Below, piece by piece: positions 23,662-35,427 of a DNA stretch of 35,427 bases (the first letter of the stretch is position 1; every line of letters starts with the position of its first letter). Source of the DNA: Saccoglossus kowalevskii (taxonomy: Eukaryota > Hemichordata > Enteropneusta > Harrimaniidae); assembly GCF_000003605.2 (NCBI RefSeq), contig NW_003115956.1, positions 25,779-61,205 of the forward strand, in the 5' to 3' direction. The position numbers were made by a program, and so were the translations under genes. A model generated the notes under the pieces. It made no database searches, was not told where the DNA came from, and worked only from the letters and a program-made list of their open reading frames with translations.

Positions 23662-26600
23662 ATGAGGACATACTCTGTACGCGGCGTAATTGTATTTGTG
23701 GTGTGTTGTGTTTATGTATATCAGTATCCACCAGTTTTCAAAAAGCTGAACATTTCGAAACATATTCATCAAGTTGTGGAGTCACATAAGCAGGAATTAT
23801 TTACTACTGTATCGAACAATGTAAGTACCCATTATTTTCCTATCTTGTGAAAAAAAAACAGCTTACAGTCGGCTGATGTAATCAGAACCGTTCCTACACA
23901 TTTTCCCTCGCACAGAAGAGCTTATTGCTCAACAAGCTAAACATACAATACATTAATACTACTCCTATTACTACACTGGTAGATTTGATATATTTTAGTT
24001 GTGTTTAACCAGTTCGTTTCAGGGTTTAGGAGGTTGAAATTGGTTACCAGTTCGTTAAGTTTAAACCCCCTTGAGCGCCGTTCGACAAGGTGTTTTATCG
24101 GAATGCGCCGCCACCATTTTTTACTATTGATTTAACTACTCGTGCCTTTTCTCCCGAGTAATGAGTAGTAGTACAAACGTTACGCACCCTGTCACTCCGA
24201 AGGCAGGGTCACATCATCGATGATTTAGTACCATCGCTATAAGCTGACACATATTTACATGTCTACTGTCAGTTAACATAACATGTTTTAAGTGTAATTA
24301 GAAAAAACACCTGTAAAAACTGCTTTGTCAATGAACAGCGTAATGCAGCAATCAATGTGTAACATGCACTGATAGGGCTGATTTCAATGTAATACAGTGA
24401 TATAACAAATGAACTCGAAAGAAACAGCATTGTAATCGACCGATCGTCAAAAATAATAAAAAGTCAATCTAAATACACACACAAAAACATAACACTAATG
24501 ACAACGCAAACGTCTTCTAACATAGTATTGCAAACATGGGCAATACTGATTCACGTAAAGTCGTAATTACAATAAACTCAATAATAGAAGCAATAATAAA
24601 ATTGATAATGATAATGAGAATGATAACCTCTTCTTCACCAAAACCACTCTTACACCAACTAATTAGGTAATTGACGCTTCAATTCCACTCTCGCCAAGTC
24701 TATCGCATCTGCTTGGAAGGTACCTATTTTTCCCCCCAATCCAGACAATCTCTTTCCATCGACTTTCCAAGCCGTTCCTGTTATAACCAGTACTTCCAAG
24801 ATATGCGTTTTCAACAAGTCAAGGGAAACATAACCAGATTAACACATTTGTTCCTTATATAGCGCATTTCTTGAATCAAATGTAAAAGTCACATTACTTG
24901 TTTCTGTATGTTCTGTATTGAACTACAAGGGAGACAAGGTCACAGTAAGTGTCTGTATTTTTGCAATATAACTAAAAGGGGGTAAATAGGCAGTGCCTTC
25001 AAACTTAGCACACGTGTTCCCTGTGTGATTCCAATACGTGTTTACTTTTTAAGTATAACAGAGAAATATCAATATCACAATACATGTGTATGTATGTGAA
25101 CGTTTGTAATATAATAAATTATAGGCGAATACAACCTAAGTTGGAAAATACATCAGTAATACCATGTAAACAACTAATAGCCATTCCTACTACACAAATC
25201 AATAGCTAATCTTTAGTAATACCTGTACTATTTTGTGTAAATGTGTATTTTATACATTTACCATATGAACACTAGGTTCCGATTTAAAAAAAGACAAAGC
25301 TATGTCTTGTATTAACTTATCAAATCAAATTAAGAGAGCATCCTCCAATTGCGAAGAATCTTTCAAAATAACTAAGTCTCTCCTGAAATTTAATCAATGT
25401 GTTAATGAATGTCCTTCACTATTTTTTATTTGGCGGTGTGTTAGCATGGAGAACATTCTTATTTCTATTGTAATGAGATAGATACCAATTCCAATGTCTC
25501 TGTTTCAATGGCAGTAGCTTCTACAAATTTCATAAACATTCAATGTTTTAGTTACCAAGGAAGAATCATTACCAAAATTCCTGCTTCCATGACAACAGCG
25601 AATAAATTAAAACCTATGACAATTTTGCAGTTTTCATAACACTTTGTTCATTACGTTAGCTTATGAACATTCATTCACAAAATCTTTGTTCGATGGCGAG
25701 ATCTCCCCCTCTCCAAATCAACACGTTTACTTCTTGTATCAAAGGCAACCTCTCCTGAAAATGTCATGAAGTTCTGTCCATAACTGTTTGAGTTATAAAT
25801 GACAAATTATTGACCAAAAGATTGGGTATTTGTTTTTCATTGACGCTTCAACAGATCAACTTGATATTTTGTATATAACATGTATGACATTTATTTATTG
25901 TGTATGTGTGTTTTCATATTATTAATATTACTATTATCCCTATTATGTTGTAGTGTTGTAGAGTAAAGCTAATTTAGAAGATGTTTTTGGTGCGTTGTCA
26001 TTAATTATAACAAGATATTTCAAAATATAATAAATGTCAAAATATCCCATCTTTTGCAGGGTATGGTTACCGCACAACCAACAGATGACTGATCTTCAAT
26101 AAACATAAATCAATAAAGTAAAAAATAAATATTGTAAAGTCTGTCAAGTATACTCAAAATCAAATTATAATAACATAAAGTAAAGTCTGTCAAGTATACT
26201 CCTCAATTCTTCACACTTGTCAGTTTCTGACGATGAAAATAATCATTGTTTACATAATTAGTATGTTACCAATGTATGTGTGTAGTTACTGAACTTTTAA
26301 ATTATAAATTAAGTGGACTCTGTAACCCCCAGATAAAGTGTTTGCACCATTTTAATGAACAAACAAACAAACAAACAAACAAACAAACAAACAAACAAAC
26401 AAACAAGCAAACACACATTTCAACAAACCAAACAATAATTTTATATTTAGGTATACAATAAAAAATACCTTGACTTGAAGATTTGTTATGTTTCATTTAT
26501 GAATGTATATTGCATACACATGCATGCCTATATGATGAATTTGTTTACGCGTATCTGTTGATCGACTTAATTAGCTGATTACGAGCGAATTTCTGTGTTA

Positions 26601-28413
26601 TGTCTGTCATCGTTTAGGCAGGCGAGGTCCTGGACGGAACTTGGCTCAGTGATTTGGAACTAATTACGAGATAACCGTCGCTATTCAGACTACTATTTCT
26701 GACAGTTAGTATTCACAATTATTAATGTAGTGAACGATTAATCAAAAGATATGACATGTCCAGTACTTAGTGTGATTGGCTTTATGATTGAAGGTTACGC
26801 CCTAGAGTCTTTTTACTGTTTTGTAATTGGTTAGAGTTTTGAAAATGAATAAAGTTGTTTTAGTTGGTCTTGGCGAGTACACCAGAACTGACGTAGTGCA
26901 GTCCTGCAGAGTCTTGGGCGAGTCTTGGGTCAGCCTTGCATAGTCTTGGGGATTTTCCCCCAGGGCGCTGTGTCTTATAGAGTGCTCAAATGACCGACTA
27001 AGACGAGAGTTGAAACGTATTTTGTTGTGTGCGTCTATTTGACTGTAAAGCTTAAGTGACTTCCCCGATCCCGTACCTCAAGGTGACGCGATATAGAGAC
27101 GAGACGAGATTCCCCCCTGGCACGTGTGGAGAACCCCAGAGGAGAAAAGATTTCCCCCGTGATACTTACTAAGATGTTACTTTCATGGAAATATATGATA
27201 TATTTTTAATCAGAGAATACGTTGTCCCATTTCACCAGTAGTATTACATGTACCTTATTATCCTGGAAATTGCCATAACTTAGATAAGTTTTTGTTTCAT
27301 CAACAGGTTACAGTTAATAATACGACGTATAACAATACATGGAAATGCAAACCAGTGACAAAATTCATCTTTATCAAAACTATAAAGACAGGTTCAAGTA
27401 CAACGGCAAACATATTATACAGATATGGGATGAAACACAAACTTGGTTTTCCTGTTGTTACTCCATGGATTTATCCGACTGCCGATGGAGAGAGTTTGGA
27501 GATTGACACATTTAGCTGTCCAGATTTTACCGGTTTTGACTATATTGCGCATCATATACGGTATGACAGACACTTGTTGAATGAAGTAATACCTAACGCC
27601 AAGTACTTCACTATTCTGCGATCTCCATACACAAGGTTGGACTCTGTTTTCAACTTTTTCCATTGCTACAAAGAAATGGACATACACCGATATCCAAACA
27701 ATTTCCTTCAGTACATTCAATATCCGTTCAACTTCTCCTATAGCCCACCAGACTGCATCCATCAACGAAGAAATGGCTTAGTGTGGTCTCTTGGTTTAGA
27801 TCACAAATATCAAAATAATATGACGGTAATTAAACATAAAATTGACCAACTCGACCGTGAGTTAGATTTAGTAGTGTTGCTCGAATATTATGATGAGTCG
27901 TTAATTTTGTTGAAGAAACTCATGTGTTGGGACGATGAGGATATCTTGTACCACAAGGCACTGGTGAGAGCACATAAAACAGATATAACACCGGAAGTAA
28001 AAGATGCCATCAAGAAATATAATCAAGCAGATATATTATTATATCAACATTTCAATAGTACATTTTGGAAGAAAGTGAAAAATTATGAAGGAAATTTTAA
28101 AGAAGATTTAAAACGTTTCCAATCAAAAGAACGTGACATTTCAAAAAAGTGTCCCCGACAAAGACGGAAAGAGATAGGCAGTTTGTGTTGGAAATTGCAC
28201 ACACAAATTCCAAAATTACGAAAGCTGGCGTACCATTACCAATCGAAATGGTGGAAATGTAACCTAACAGAAATATTTACTTCAAGAAACGACACACATA
28301 CATTAACGTATAAGTATTGTCGTGGGTGTATGTTAACAAGTCAAGCACAGATTGTCAGCGAGAAACACGAGCATAGGGCTCGACAAAAGAATAAGATTTC
28401 GTCTGTGATCTAA
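23662..28413 (+). CDS. Galactose 3-O-sulfotransferase family protein, copy B (two exons)
   Basis: Predicted Golgi type II sulfotransferase using PAPS to sulfate galactose. Exons are 23662-23820 and 27307-28413, donor GTAAGT at 23821, acceptor CAACAG ending at 27306. The junction is phase 0 after codon 53 and gives 421 codons, close to human GAL3ST1 (about 423). Residues 8-20 (GVIVFVVCCVYVY) form the signal anchor, followed by a short stem with NIS and NNT glycosylation sequons. The 5'-phosphosulfate loop is FIKTIKTGSSTT (75-86). IAHHIRYDRH (133-142) carries conserved histidines. The 3'-phosphate motif is TILRSPYTRLDSVFNFF (155-171). ELDLVVLLEYYDESLILLKK starts at 238. It resembles copy A throughout the catalytic exon, but its intron sits 22 residues before the first motif against 40 in copy A, and in a different phase. 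No defect is visible. The substrate is unknown. Confidence 0.9.
23821..27306 (+). other. 3.5-kb intron of Gal3ST copy B with repeat-derived sequence
   Basis: A phase-0 intron. It holds an AAAC microsatellite near 26359, a duplicated 22-base segment (TAAAGTCTGTCAAGTATACT) near 26136 and 26182, and, around 25.3-25.9 kb, low-complexity AT-rich sequence that looks like old interspersed repeat. Bases 26.8-27.15 kb are more GC-rich, with short GAGTCTTGGG repeats. No exon or gene was recognised inside. Confidence 0.6.
26359..26405 (+). repeat. (AAAC)n microsatellite
   Basis: About 12 AAAC units, ending in an imperfect AAGCAAAC. Open frames on both strands here encode only the repeat (TNKQ or CLFV) and are not genes. 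Confidence 0.92.
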
Positions 28414-29851
28414 CTCAAATCTCTAAATAATGCATTAACACTATCTTTGTTGGAATACTGCTTACAGCAAATAATTCCGCAATAGAAGAAATTGTTCTTT
28501 GACATCTTAGCATTGATACTATTACATGTAGAACGAGAAAAAGTATGTTGTGAAATTTTCTGTGACTTTTAACCTGGCTGTCTTGAATTGCTGGCTTTAT
28601 ATATCGTATATCTGTGTCATGGCAAGATGCGAATCTATTTATCATGGTGTATACGATTAACGTTTAAAAGATTATCAAATTTACTCAAACGTTGGCACTT
28701 GTTCTGGATAATGACAAAGTTCTTTCTGATGAAATTTATATTCAACTCTATTTTAAATCCTAAATTGGTCAATGCGGATCTTCATTTTGTTGTAGCTGGC
28801 GTGACTTTCTCCACTGCTTAAAACGCCAATACTGCCCTGTATGCGCTTATTCTTCTTTCTTTGGAATCGAATACTGTAGCGACTACTCGAAAACTTGAAA
28901 TCTAGTCAACGCACCATACATGTATGTGAAACCAGTCGCTGTGTAGGAACTTCCTTATACTGTGATACAGTGACATTGTCAAGAATTTAACAAATGTATA
29001 ATTCAAATTGAATATAATGTGGTTACATTATATTTTGCACAAATAAAACAAATAAAAAAGGTATAATTCAAATCACAAAGCTATGTGTATATAAATACCT
29101 TATATGCGGATTTAGGCAAAACAGAGACGTAATTGTCTTTAATAATAAAATGACCAATATTCACTTTTTCACATTATTATATTGAGGAACAAAGTGATGT
29201 TCTTTGGTTTAGTAATAATATATTCAAAGTGCAATAGATATGTTTTTTACTCGTTGTTGCTTAAAACAAATAAACTAGCGAAAAAAAAACTCGATGAAAA
29301 TGAAAATTTCCTAAAGAATAACATCACCACTTTTGTAATGAAAAGCATGAAATAAGCTCACACAAATGCAGACAAATTTACACACGCATACACCAGCATT
29401 AACAGTCATCCGAGGATCCATTTGGAAGCAGAAATATAGCACAAACCTTAACCCCGTACGTGTTACATCGCTAAAATACACCGTGGAGCTGTATTCAGTG
29501 CTGTATCCAACAATGTAAGCACAGGTGATATGATGTTACTGTAATATAAAGAATTCGTTTTAGTCAAGTGTTTTCGTGTTGTTGTGAAATGCTCCCCAAA
29601 ACCTCTAATATTACAAAGCAATAATATCATAATAATAAATAGGGCAATATATGTAAATGTTGCCAAATAGATGGGACAACTCACATAAGCGAACACCAAG
29701 AACAACTTTGCTTAACTAGCTTTATGTAGAAAAATGTTAATGTTGGAAAATAAAACGCGTGCTTCCTTGACGAAAACACATTACATACCAAAATAAAAAA
29801 AATAGAATAAGAGAAATATATTATTGCCTGAAAAGAAAAGCTTCCGTACCA
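28414..29851. other. Stretch downstream of Gal3ST copy B
   Basis: No further gene was recognised. The nearest AATAAA hexamer after the stop seen by eye is about 630 bases on (29042), so the 3' UTR could extend to there or end at a non-canonical signal. Short open frames near 28588-28821 resemble nothing known. Confidence 0.3.
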
Positions 29852-30358
29852 TTAAAATGTCAATTGCCCTGAGAAAATATGATATGCGCTAGGTGAAGGA
29901 GCAGTTTTGGCATTGCTCACAACACAGATGGCAGAAAACCTGAGGTTTTCTCTAATGAGTAAGAGCGTACGGAATTTTTCAATGTGTCTTGTTTTGAAAG
30001 TGAAACCGATGGAGATAGAAATGATATTTTGGAGATGTATTGTTTCGGTGACAGCTTCATTGATGACAATTTGCGGGTCTTGCCAAAAGATATGAAGGGT
30101 CAGAGGCGGCAGCAGCTTGTTTTGACTGTGGGGGCGAAAATTGTATGTGAATGTCAACAAATCGAGCGCATGCTCCTCTAGAAAAATATTGAAATCTAGA
30201 CCCTCTGAAACGCTGTTTCCTGCATTTTGGGGTGTGCATTTATATCGACATTTGCGGTGGACTTTAGTGACAAATATAAATGAGTATTTCACCGACCGCC
30301 CCCACAGCCCCAACGGTGCCGCCGCCACTGAGGGTACCTGTAAAGAGATTGGAAACAC
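29852..30358 (-). CDS. Unidentified 168-codon open frame, possible repeat-derived exon
   Basis: The longest unexplained open frame in the right half of the window. Read on the minus strand, it follows a very good acceptor (CCAATCTCTTTACAG, then GTACCCTC at about 30336) and runs to a stop at the low end. If that acceptor is used, about 160 codons belong to the exon. No domain, signal peptide or membrane segment is recognised. From memory, translations resembling CTPQNAGNSVSEGLDFNIF recur in many invertebrate genomes as transposon-derived fragments, which would make this a repeat, but this cannot be verified here. Plus-strand frames in the same stretch are equally unidentified. Very uncertain as a gene. 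Confidence 0.25.
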   Translation of the reverse strand: MFPISLQVPSVAAAPLGLWGRSVKYSFIFVTKVHRKCRYKCTPQNAGNSVSEGLDFNIFLEEHALDLLTFTYNFRPHSQNKLLPPLTLHIFWQDPQIVINEAVTETIHLQNIISISIGFTFKTRHIEKFRTLLLIRENLRFSAICVVSNAKTAPSPSAYHIFSGQLTF

Positions 30359-30516
30359 ATTATTATGGGTTTCCTGATATAGGCTGGACGCGATGTATAT
30401 CTCTTACCCATATTATGATTACTTCATCTATATTTGGAACTTCAAGTAAAATTGATGTCCTGAAACTGTGGTAGACATTGTATATAAGTGATATCAACAT
30501 CATGCATCTGTTTCAG

Positions 30517-30668
30517 ATGCGTTCGACCAATTGAAACAATATTTGGGAAGCGAAGAGTGTGAAGAATGCAAATACGGTATTAGAATCGTGAATGATGCGG
30601 AAATCCGAGGGGATATTGGTCAAATAAATTCTTACTTCTCATTGGGTCAATTCACCTTCTCTAAGTAA
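30517..30668 (+). CDS. Weak candidate terminal exon
   Basis: After a CTGTTTCAG acceptor ending at 30516, the sequence stays open for 49 codons in a hydrophilic, acidic stretch (for example YLGSEECEECKYGIRIVND) and ends in TAA at 30666-30668. It would need a preceding exon ending in phase 1, which was not found. The family is unknown and the length is within reach of chance. Confidence 0.15.
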
Positions 30669-33342
30669 ATGACTGTACAGAATATTTACTATGCAAACAA
30701 AAAGAAAATAGTTATTAATGGCACATAAATATATCAACGTAGCTAAAATAATCAAAATATTGGTCTTTTATCGCTATCACATTATAGTATAATGAGATAG
30801 TTATCCATTGTTTTTTTGTTTTTGTTGTGGACTAATAAAGTCATGTTCTGGGACACTATGTTACGTAAAAGTCAGTGACTGTATCATTGTCAGAGAATGA
30901 CACAGTTTGTCTGTGTTATCAACGTTATGACTACTTTCATTTAAATTTACACAAACTAAGTGACGACTAAGTAGCTAATGACTTTAAATATGTTGACAAA
31001 GATCATTATCAAAGCATTGTTACTCAACTCTTGATTGATAGCAAGCGAATGTGTGGGGTGGCCTACTGTAAGAATGTCATGTGTTTCAACATATATAACT
31101 AGGCTTCCCTATTTAGGTTCTCAAAGTCAACATAGTGATTTTGTGACACTGGATAACCAATGATGTACAATGTGTCTCCATGGATACAGAATTAGCTGAA
31201 TCTGAATCTTCCACGAGAGATTGTTTAGATTCTGAGGCATGTGGTTCACGTGGAAATACATGAAACATATGAATTGTGGCACTATCCGGACCTGACATAC
31301 GGATACTTAAGTCTATCAAAATGAACCACATGTTTTAGTCGCTTGTTTTAGGATTTAACAATTTTGCCCTGCTGTTAGGTAATGTTTTATCTAGTTGTAC
31401 GGATTCTTCCATCTGCTGTCAATGTGTTAATTATATAAGTGTTACGTGCTCAATAAATACGGTCATTGATATCAGGCCCGTTTTGAAGAAAAAAATGCTT
31501 ACCATACAGAATAAATGTTCAAAGTACAGTCCAAAATCAACGAGTTTGTGAATGTGTGTAGTTTTAAACAGAATATAATTGACAATCATGGTAATAATTT
31601 GCTGAAAAGTTAATATTTCTACATGCTCGATGTACTATACTATAGTGTTCAAATCGGGGGACGTGCATTTACACGTACCTTAATATTATTTGGCAACATA
31701 GTATATTATTTGTTATGTTATGCTTACCGTCAACATTTGTTGTGCAAATAACATAAGTGATTATTTGATCCTACATTTTATTAAATGCTTAGTGATTAAA
31801 TATTTCGTAATTACCGTTGTAGTTCTGATTTTTTAAAACCTTTGTCTGGGAGGCAGTTATATAACTTTTCTTGACTGGAAAGTGCCTTCATGGCAGTGGA
31901 AAAATGTGTATATATTAGTATATATTAGTACGCGTATCTGTGGTTAGATTCGGTATTTAAGGATATTTGCAATAATATCGCACACTCTGTGTTGCGTAAT
32001 CTTGTTTTTAAGTAACTTATTCCTACAAAGTAACTTCAAACTAACTATAATAACTATGTCATCCATATACTTAATATGAGCAGTTCTGATGCTTTTTAAC
32101 CTTGTATTGCTATTTTAAGAAACGTGAGAAGAGTTGCAATCTTATCCATCTAGTTGAAATGAATGTATGGACACGTTGATGGATATGGAGAAAACAAAGA
32201 TATGCCAATTTTGCTATATGTAGTAGACAAACTATGTTTAAAGTGTGTGACTTGTTACTGATCTTTATACATAGACAGTTGGTTTACTATATAAACAAGA
32301 AGTGATCGCTAAACTGCAACTACAGGAACCCTTGCACGTAAAAAAAAAACGAATTTACAATTGGTATATTAATTTTTTATATATATTATATATATTATAT
32401 TTTTGAAGCCGTTGTATACACTCTAAATTGTCATAATCCAAGTATTGTTTTGTGTCTCTTGTGCTTGTTGTGTAGTGAAACAATATATCAGTAAACTCTA
32501 TCACAATAAAATTTGCTGTCAAAAAGTTACCTAGTAAGTAGGTTATTGAGTTGATCTCCGTATCTTGAATTATTTTATGCAAATAGTCCCGAGGCATAAA
32601 ACAGTTAATAAGGAATACTGCGTAACTCAGGTAACGCCTCTGAAATATTTACACCTGACAAATGAAAAGGCCTAAACAATCTGGAACATGGAAGTTGTTC
32701 AGTAAGTACAGTATGTCATGATCATTACTAATAATTGTATCTTTCTATTCAAACAGTTTGCAATGAAACATAATACTCGGTAATTCTAAATGCGAGGTAA
32801 TGCCACGATGCGCCTTGGAAGGCAATACTTTCCCTAAGCTCATAGAAAACATGTCTAATTAGGTGAACAGGATACGGAACGTTTTTACTATATCTTGTAT
32901 TGTGTGATGGTATGTAGCACAAAATATATTCCGGAATATTCTGCCTTATTTGAAAGCAGTTTGCTGTGACGTCAGTGATATGGCTTGCTCCTGTACATCT
33001 GTAGGTCTGTGTTTATTACACGGTATTCGCATAAGTTCTTAGTGTGAGAAGACGCTTTGCCATGGTCGTTGGTTAAAACTGTGGGTAATCTTGTATTCAT
33101 GGTCAATAAGGGTTTTTGCATTTATTTATTTTGCATTTATTTATTTCAAGTTTGTTGGGTTTATCAGTACACTTTGAGAACATGACCTACACAATCGTGG
33201 GGATGAGACATACGTGGTAAGCGGATAGCAAGTTTGTTTTCGTATTTCGAAAAAAACGTTAACCTCTGTAATTTTATTGGCCTTTTTAAAAATGTGAATG
33301 TGTTGATAATGCATTTGTTCATATCGTTTATTTTTTCAGATT
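30669..33342. other. Long non-coding stretch, nothing recognised
   Basis: AT-rich sequence with only short open frames on both strands. It includes an alternating TATATAT palindromic run near 32375-32402. No RNA gene, transposon protein or exon could be supported. Confidence 0.4.
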
Positions 33343-33412
33343 TATAGGACTGTCGATCATCACCTTGTTTGGGCTTTTAGAACTTTGTTCAGATGTTGGA
33401 TAAGCGGTTCGC
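33343..33412 (+). repeat. 70-bp direct repeat, unit 1
   Basis: Begins TATAGGACTGTCGATCAT. Matches unit 2 at 33470-33539 with about 5 differences in 70 bases and no gaps. The spacing between starts is 127 bases. Confidence 0.9.
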
Positions 33413-33469
33413 ATATCTCGCATATTGAAGAAAAATACTTGGTGACATCGGAGAGACGCTCGGTCTTAA

Positions 33470-33539
33470 TATAGGACTGTCGATCATTACCGTGTTTGGG
33501 TTTTTAGAACTTTGTTTAGATGTTGGATTAGCGGTTCGC
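33470..33539 (+). repeat. 70-bp direct repeat, unit 2
   Basis: About 93% identical to 33343-33412. The intervening 57 bases are not repeated, so this is a duplication with a spacer rather than a simple tandem array. Confidence 0.9.
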
Positions 33540-33625
33540 GACGCTTGTTTGTAAACAATGACATGCCATGGCTGCTGACGCATGCGCAGGTGACTACTCC
33601 CTGCTTTAAATGTGTGTTCTCGGCT
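33540..33625 (-). repeat. Diverged inverted copy of the block at 3690-3850
   Basis: Read on the minus strand, CACCTGCGCATGCGTCAG, followed by a GCCATGGCATGTCATTG-like stretch and GTTTACAAAC, lines up with 3718-3840, where the same pieces occur in the same order with extra sequence between them. The shared GCGCATGCG core resembles an NRF-1 site. It could be a dispersed repeat or a duplicated promoter-like block. Confidence 0.5.
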
Positions 33626-35427
33626 TTGTTTTAAGGACGCTGTCAGCTTGCTCACGGGAAAAAATAATTACATGACAACAACTTGTGTTGCTATATATAC
33701 TTGACCGTGGGTCTAATTTTGAAGAAAAACAAGTTGGCTAACGAAATTATCAAGAATACATGATTGAATACACACTCAATTGATTCTGAGTGCTGAACTT
33801 CCTGTTCCTCTGGCAATTTGTATATATTTGTGACAAAGACAAGTTCTGTCACGATTAATTTTTCGTTTATTGTTCACATTTATTCGATTATCTGACGTTT
33901 TCTTGGCCCTTCTTGGCCCTCCAGGTCTGACGATCCAACTATGCAGTCGGTTGACAAAATTCTGTCTAGCAGGAAATCACGATTTAGAAATGAATAAACA
34001 AATCCTCAATGTTTACGATTTATGCAGCGTTTGTGTCAATATAATATAATAATATAATCACTGCAAATGAAAAATGTTGGTATAAGGTTTGGTATAATGT
34101 AATTATTTTGAATGCATCCAACTACATACAACTACATACTTCATTCCGAATATATTGAAATTTTATATTGATTATGACTATGAAGCTCTGTCCATATTTT
34201 TAATTGGAAATGTCCCATCACCTCAGCACAGAACAAATCTCACTGTCAGTGATAATAATATAAAGTAGTTGAGATGTATATTTCCTCCTGCATCTTCAGG
34301 CTTGTTTATTCAGTCATCATCTAACTGCTGTCGGGACTTTAGCTTTATGTAAAATACTTGGTACAATTAACTGGCGTGTAAGCAAAAAAAGAAAAAAAAG
34401 AAAATTACAATTACACTCTTACATTCGTCCACGCTAACTATTAGGGGGATAATGGTCACCGACATACGATTACACTGAAGACGGTGCTGAAATAAGTTTT
34501 TATGATCAATCGCATTGTCACACTTGTGTCCCAAAAATAATATCTGCCTATATTTTATTCCAACTGAATTGAAATTTCTCCAATAGATGTTATGTTGACA
34601 ATGCGACTAGTTATTTCAATTATTTCAATGTTTATGAGCATTACCTACTCACTATTTACATGATAATAACACAAAGGTGACGATAATAATTGGTCCCTTT
34701 TTTTACAAATGAACATTTAACATGTTTTTTTTTATTAGTTAATAACAACCCATTATCCAGGGCAATGAGCAAGACATGTATATGTTTATAAAATTGTATG
34801 TGTTTTGAATCGTTATACAATGGGATCAAAAACGTGTCACTACCAATAACATCTACGTGACTAATAATATAAGAATTATATTTATTGTGTAGATTTTGGT
34901 ATTGCCCTCAACATTTAGAAGAACCATACATTACGTGATATTGTATACTCGTATATCAATCGGCGCGCCCTCAATCCACACTTTCTATCTATCTAATTGG
35001 TGAATCATTTGACAAAGCCAAATATATAAATGCGGTTTGCAGGCATGATCACAAAATAATTTTCAAAATCCACACAATATTTTCTATTTAAAATATCTGC
35101 ATTTTTTATATATGTTTATACCAAGCTCCTATAAATTATCGGTTTATCTCGGCTTATAGAGGTATAATATTTTTAGGCCATCATGCATGATATAAATCAA
35201 TGTACAGGTCATTCAATCATTCTGGTCTAATTTTCCAAACCATTATTTTAATAAATTGGGAGGGCTGGCCTTGCTTATGAATTGTAATTATTCGATTGAC
35301 TCGCTCTCAGTCAAGATACCTATTTTTTATCGTGAAATTCTTAGTCACTGGGCAGAGTTCCAAAAATCACAAAATATTGCCGAACCTAAGCCAGGGATGC
35401 ATATAATATGGAACAATAAGTACGTAC
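33626..35427. other. Right-end stretch, nothing recognised
   Basis: AT-rich, with short local repeats (for example TAATATAATA near 34040 and AACTACATAC near 34122). No gene, exon or RNA gene could be supported on either strand up to the window edge. Confidence 0.4.

Noticed and set aside
26276-26496. Open frames on both strands across the AAAC repeat
   Set aside because: Their length comes from the microsatellite, which has no stops in these frames.
26800-27150. Possible solo LTR or alternative first exon in the copy B intron
   Set aside because: GC-richer with short repeats and CACGTG, but no paired ends, target duplication or coding exon could be shown.
27292-27306. ORF start at 27292 as the start of Gal3ST copy B
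   Set aside because: It lies in the intron just before a CAACAG acceptor; the anchor exon at 23662 joins in phase 0.

Overview
The window looks like nuclear DNA from an invertebrate animal. It is AT-rich, with spliced genes carrying GT..AG introns, metazoan-type protein domains, and many diverged transposons and simple repeats. The species cannot be fixed from the sequence. Two Golgi-type galactose 3-O-sulfotransferase (Gal3ST) genes and a MAM-domain gene would fit a marine invertebrate such as a hemichordate, cephalochordate, mollusc or brachiopod, where Gal3ST families are often expanded (recall, not verified here).

Layout. 1-4.6 kb: no gene recognised, but two foldback-type insertions, a 57-bp hairpin with 10-bp flanking repeats (1064-1120) and a 562-bp long-arm inverted-repeat element (2416-2977). 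4.63-6.88 kb: Gal3ST copy A, two exons, whose last codons, stop and AATAAA lie inside a small inverted-repeat element. 7.0-9.9 kb: a decayed LINE with a 107-bp (ATTT)n tract, lying between two copies of a perfect 49-bp direct repeat. 10.1-12.1 kb: at least three exons encoding one MAM domain and a stop; the 5' end of this gene was not found. 13.6 and 22.4 kb: two inverted copies of a 133-bp TTAA-flanked MITE, on either side of a broken BEL/Pao LTR retrotransposon (about 14.5-21.4 kb) that contains a 50-base assembly gap. 23.66-28.41 kb: Gal3ST copy B, two exons with a 3.5-kb intron. 28.4-35.4 kb: mostly unassigned sequence, with an unexplained 168-codon minus-strand open frame and a 70-bp direct repeat.

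How the genes fit together. All three recognised host genes are on the plus strand and act in the secretory pathway or outside the cell: two predicted type II Golgi sulfotransferases and one extracellular MAM module. The two Gal3ST copies share a design of one membrane-anchor exon plus one exon holding the whole catalytic domain, so they are dispersed paralogs. No previously undescribed multi-gene system is evident. The most unusual items are the transposon-supplied 3' end of Gal3ST copy A, the tiny hairpin insertion, and the set of small inverted-repeat elements.
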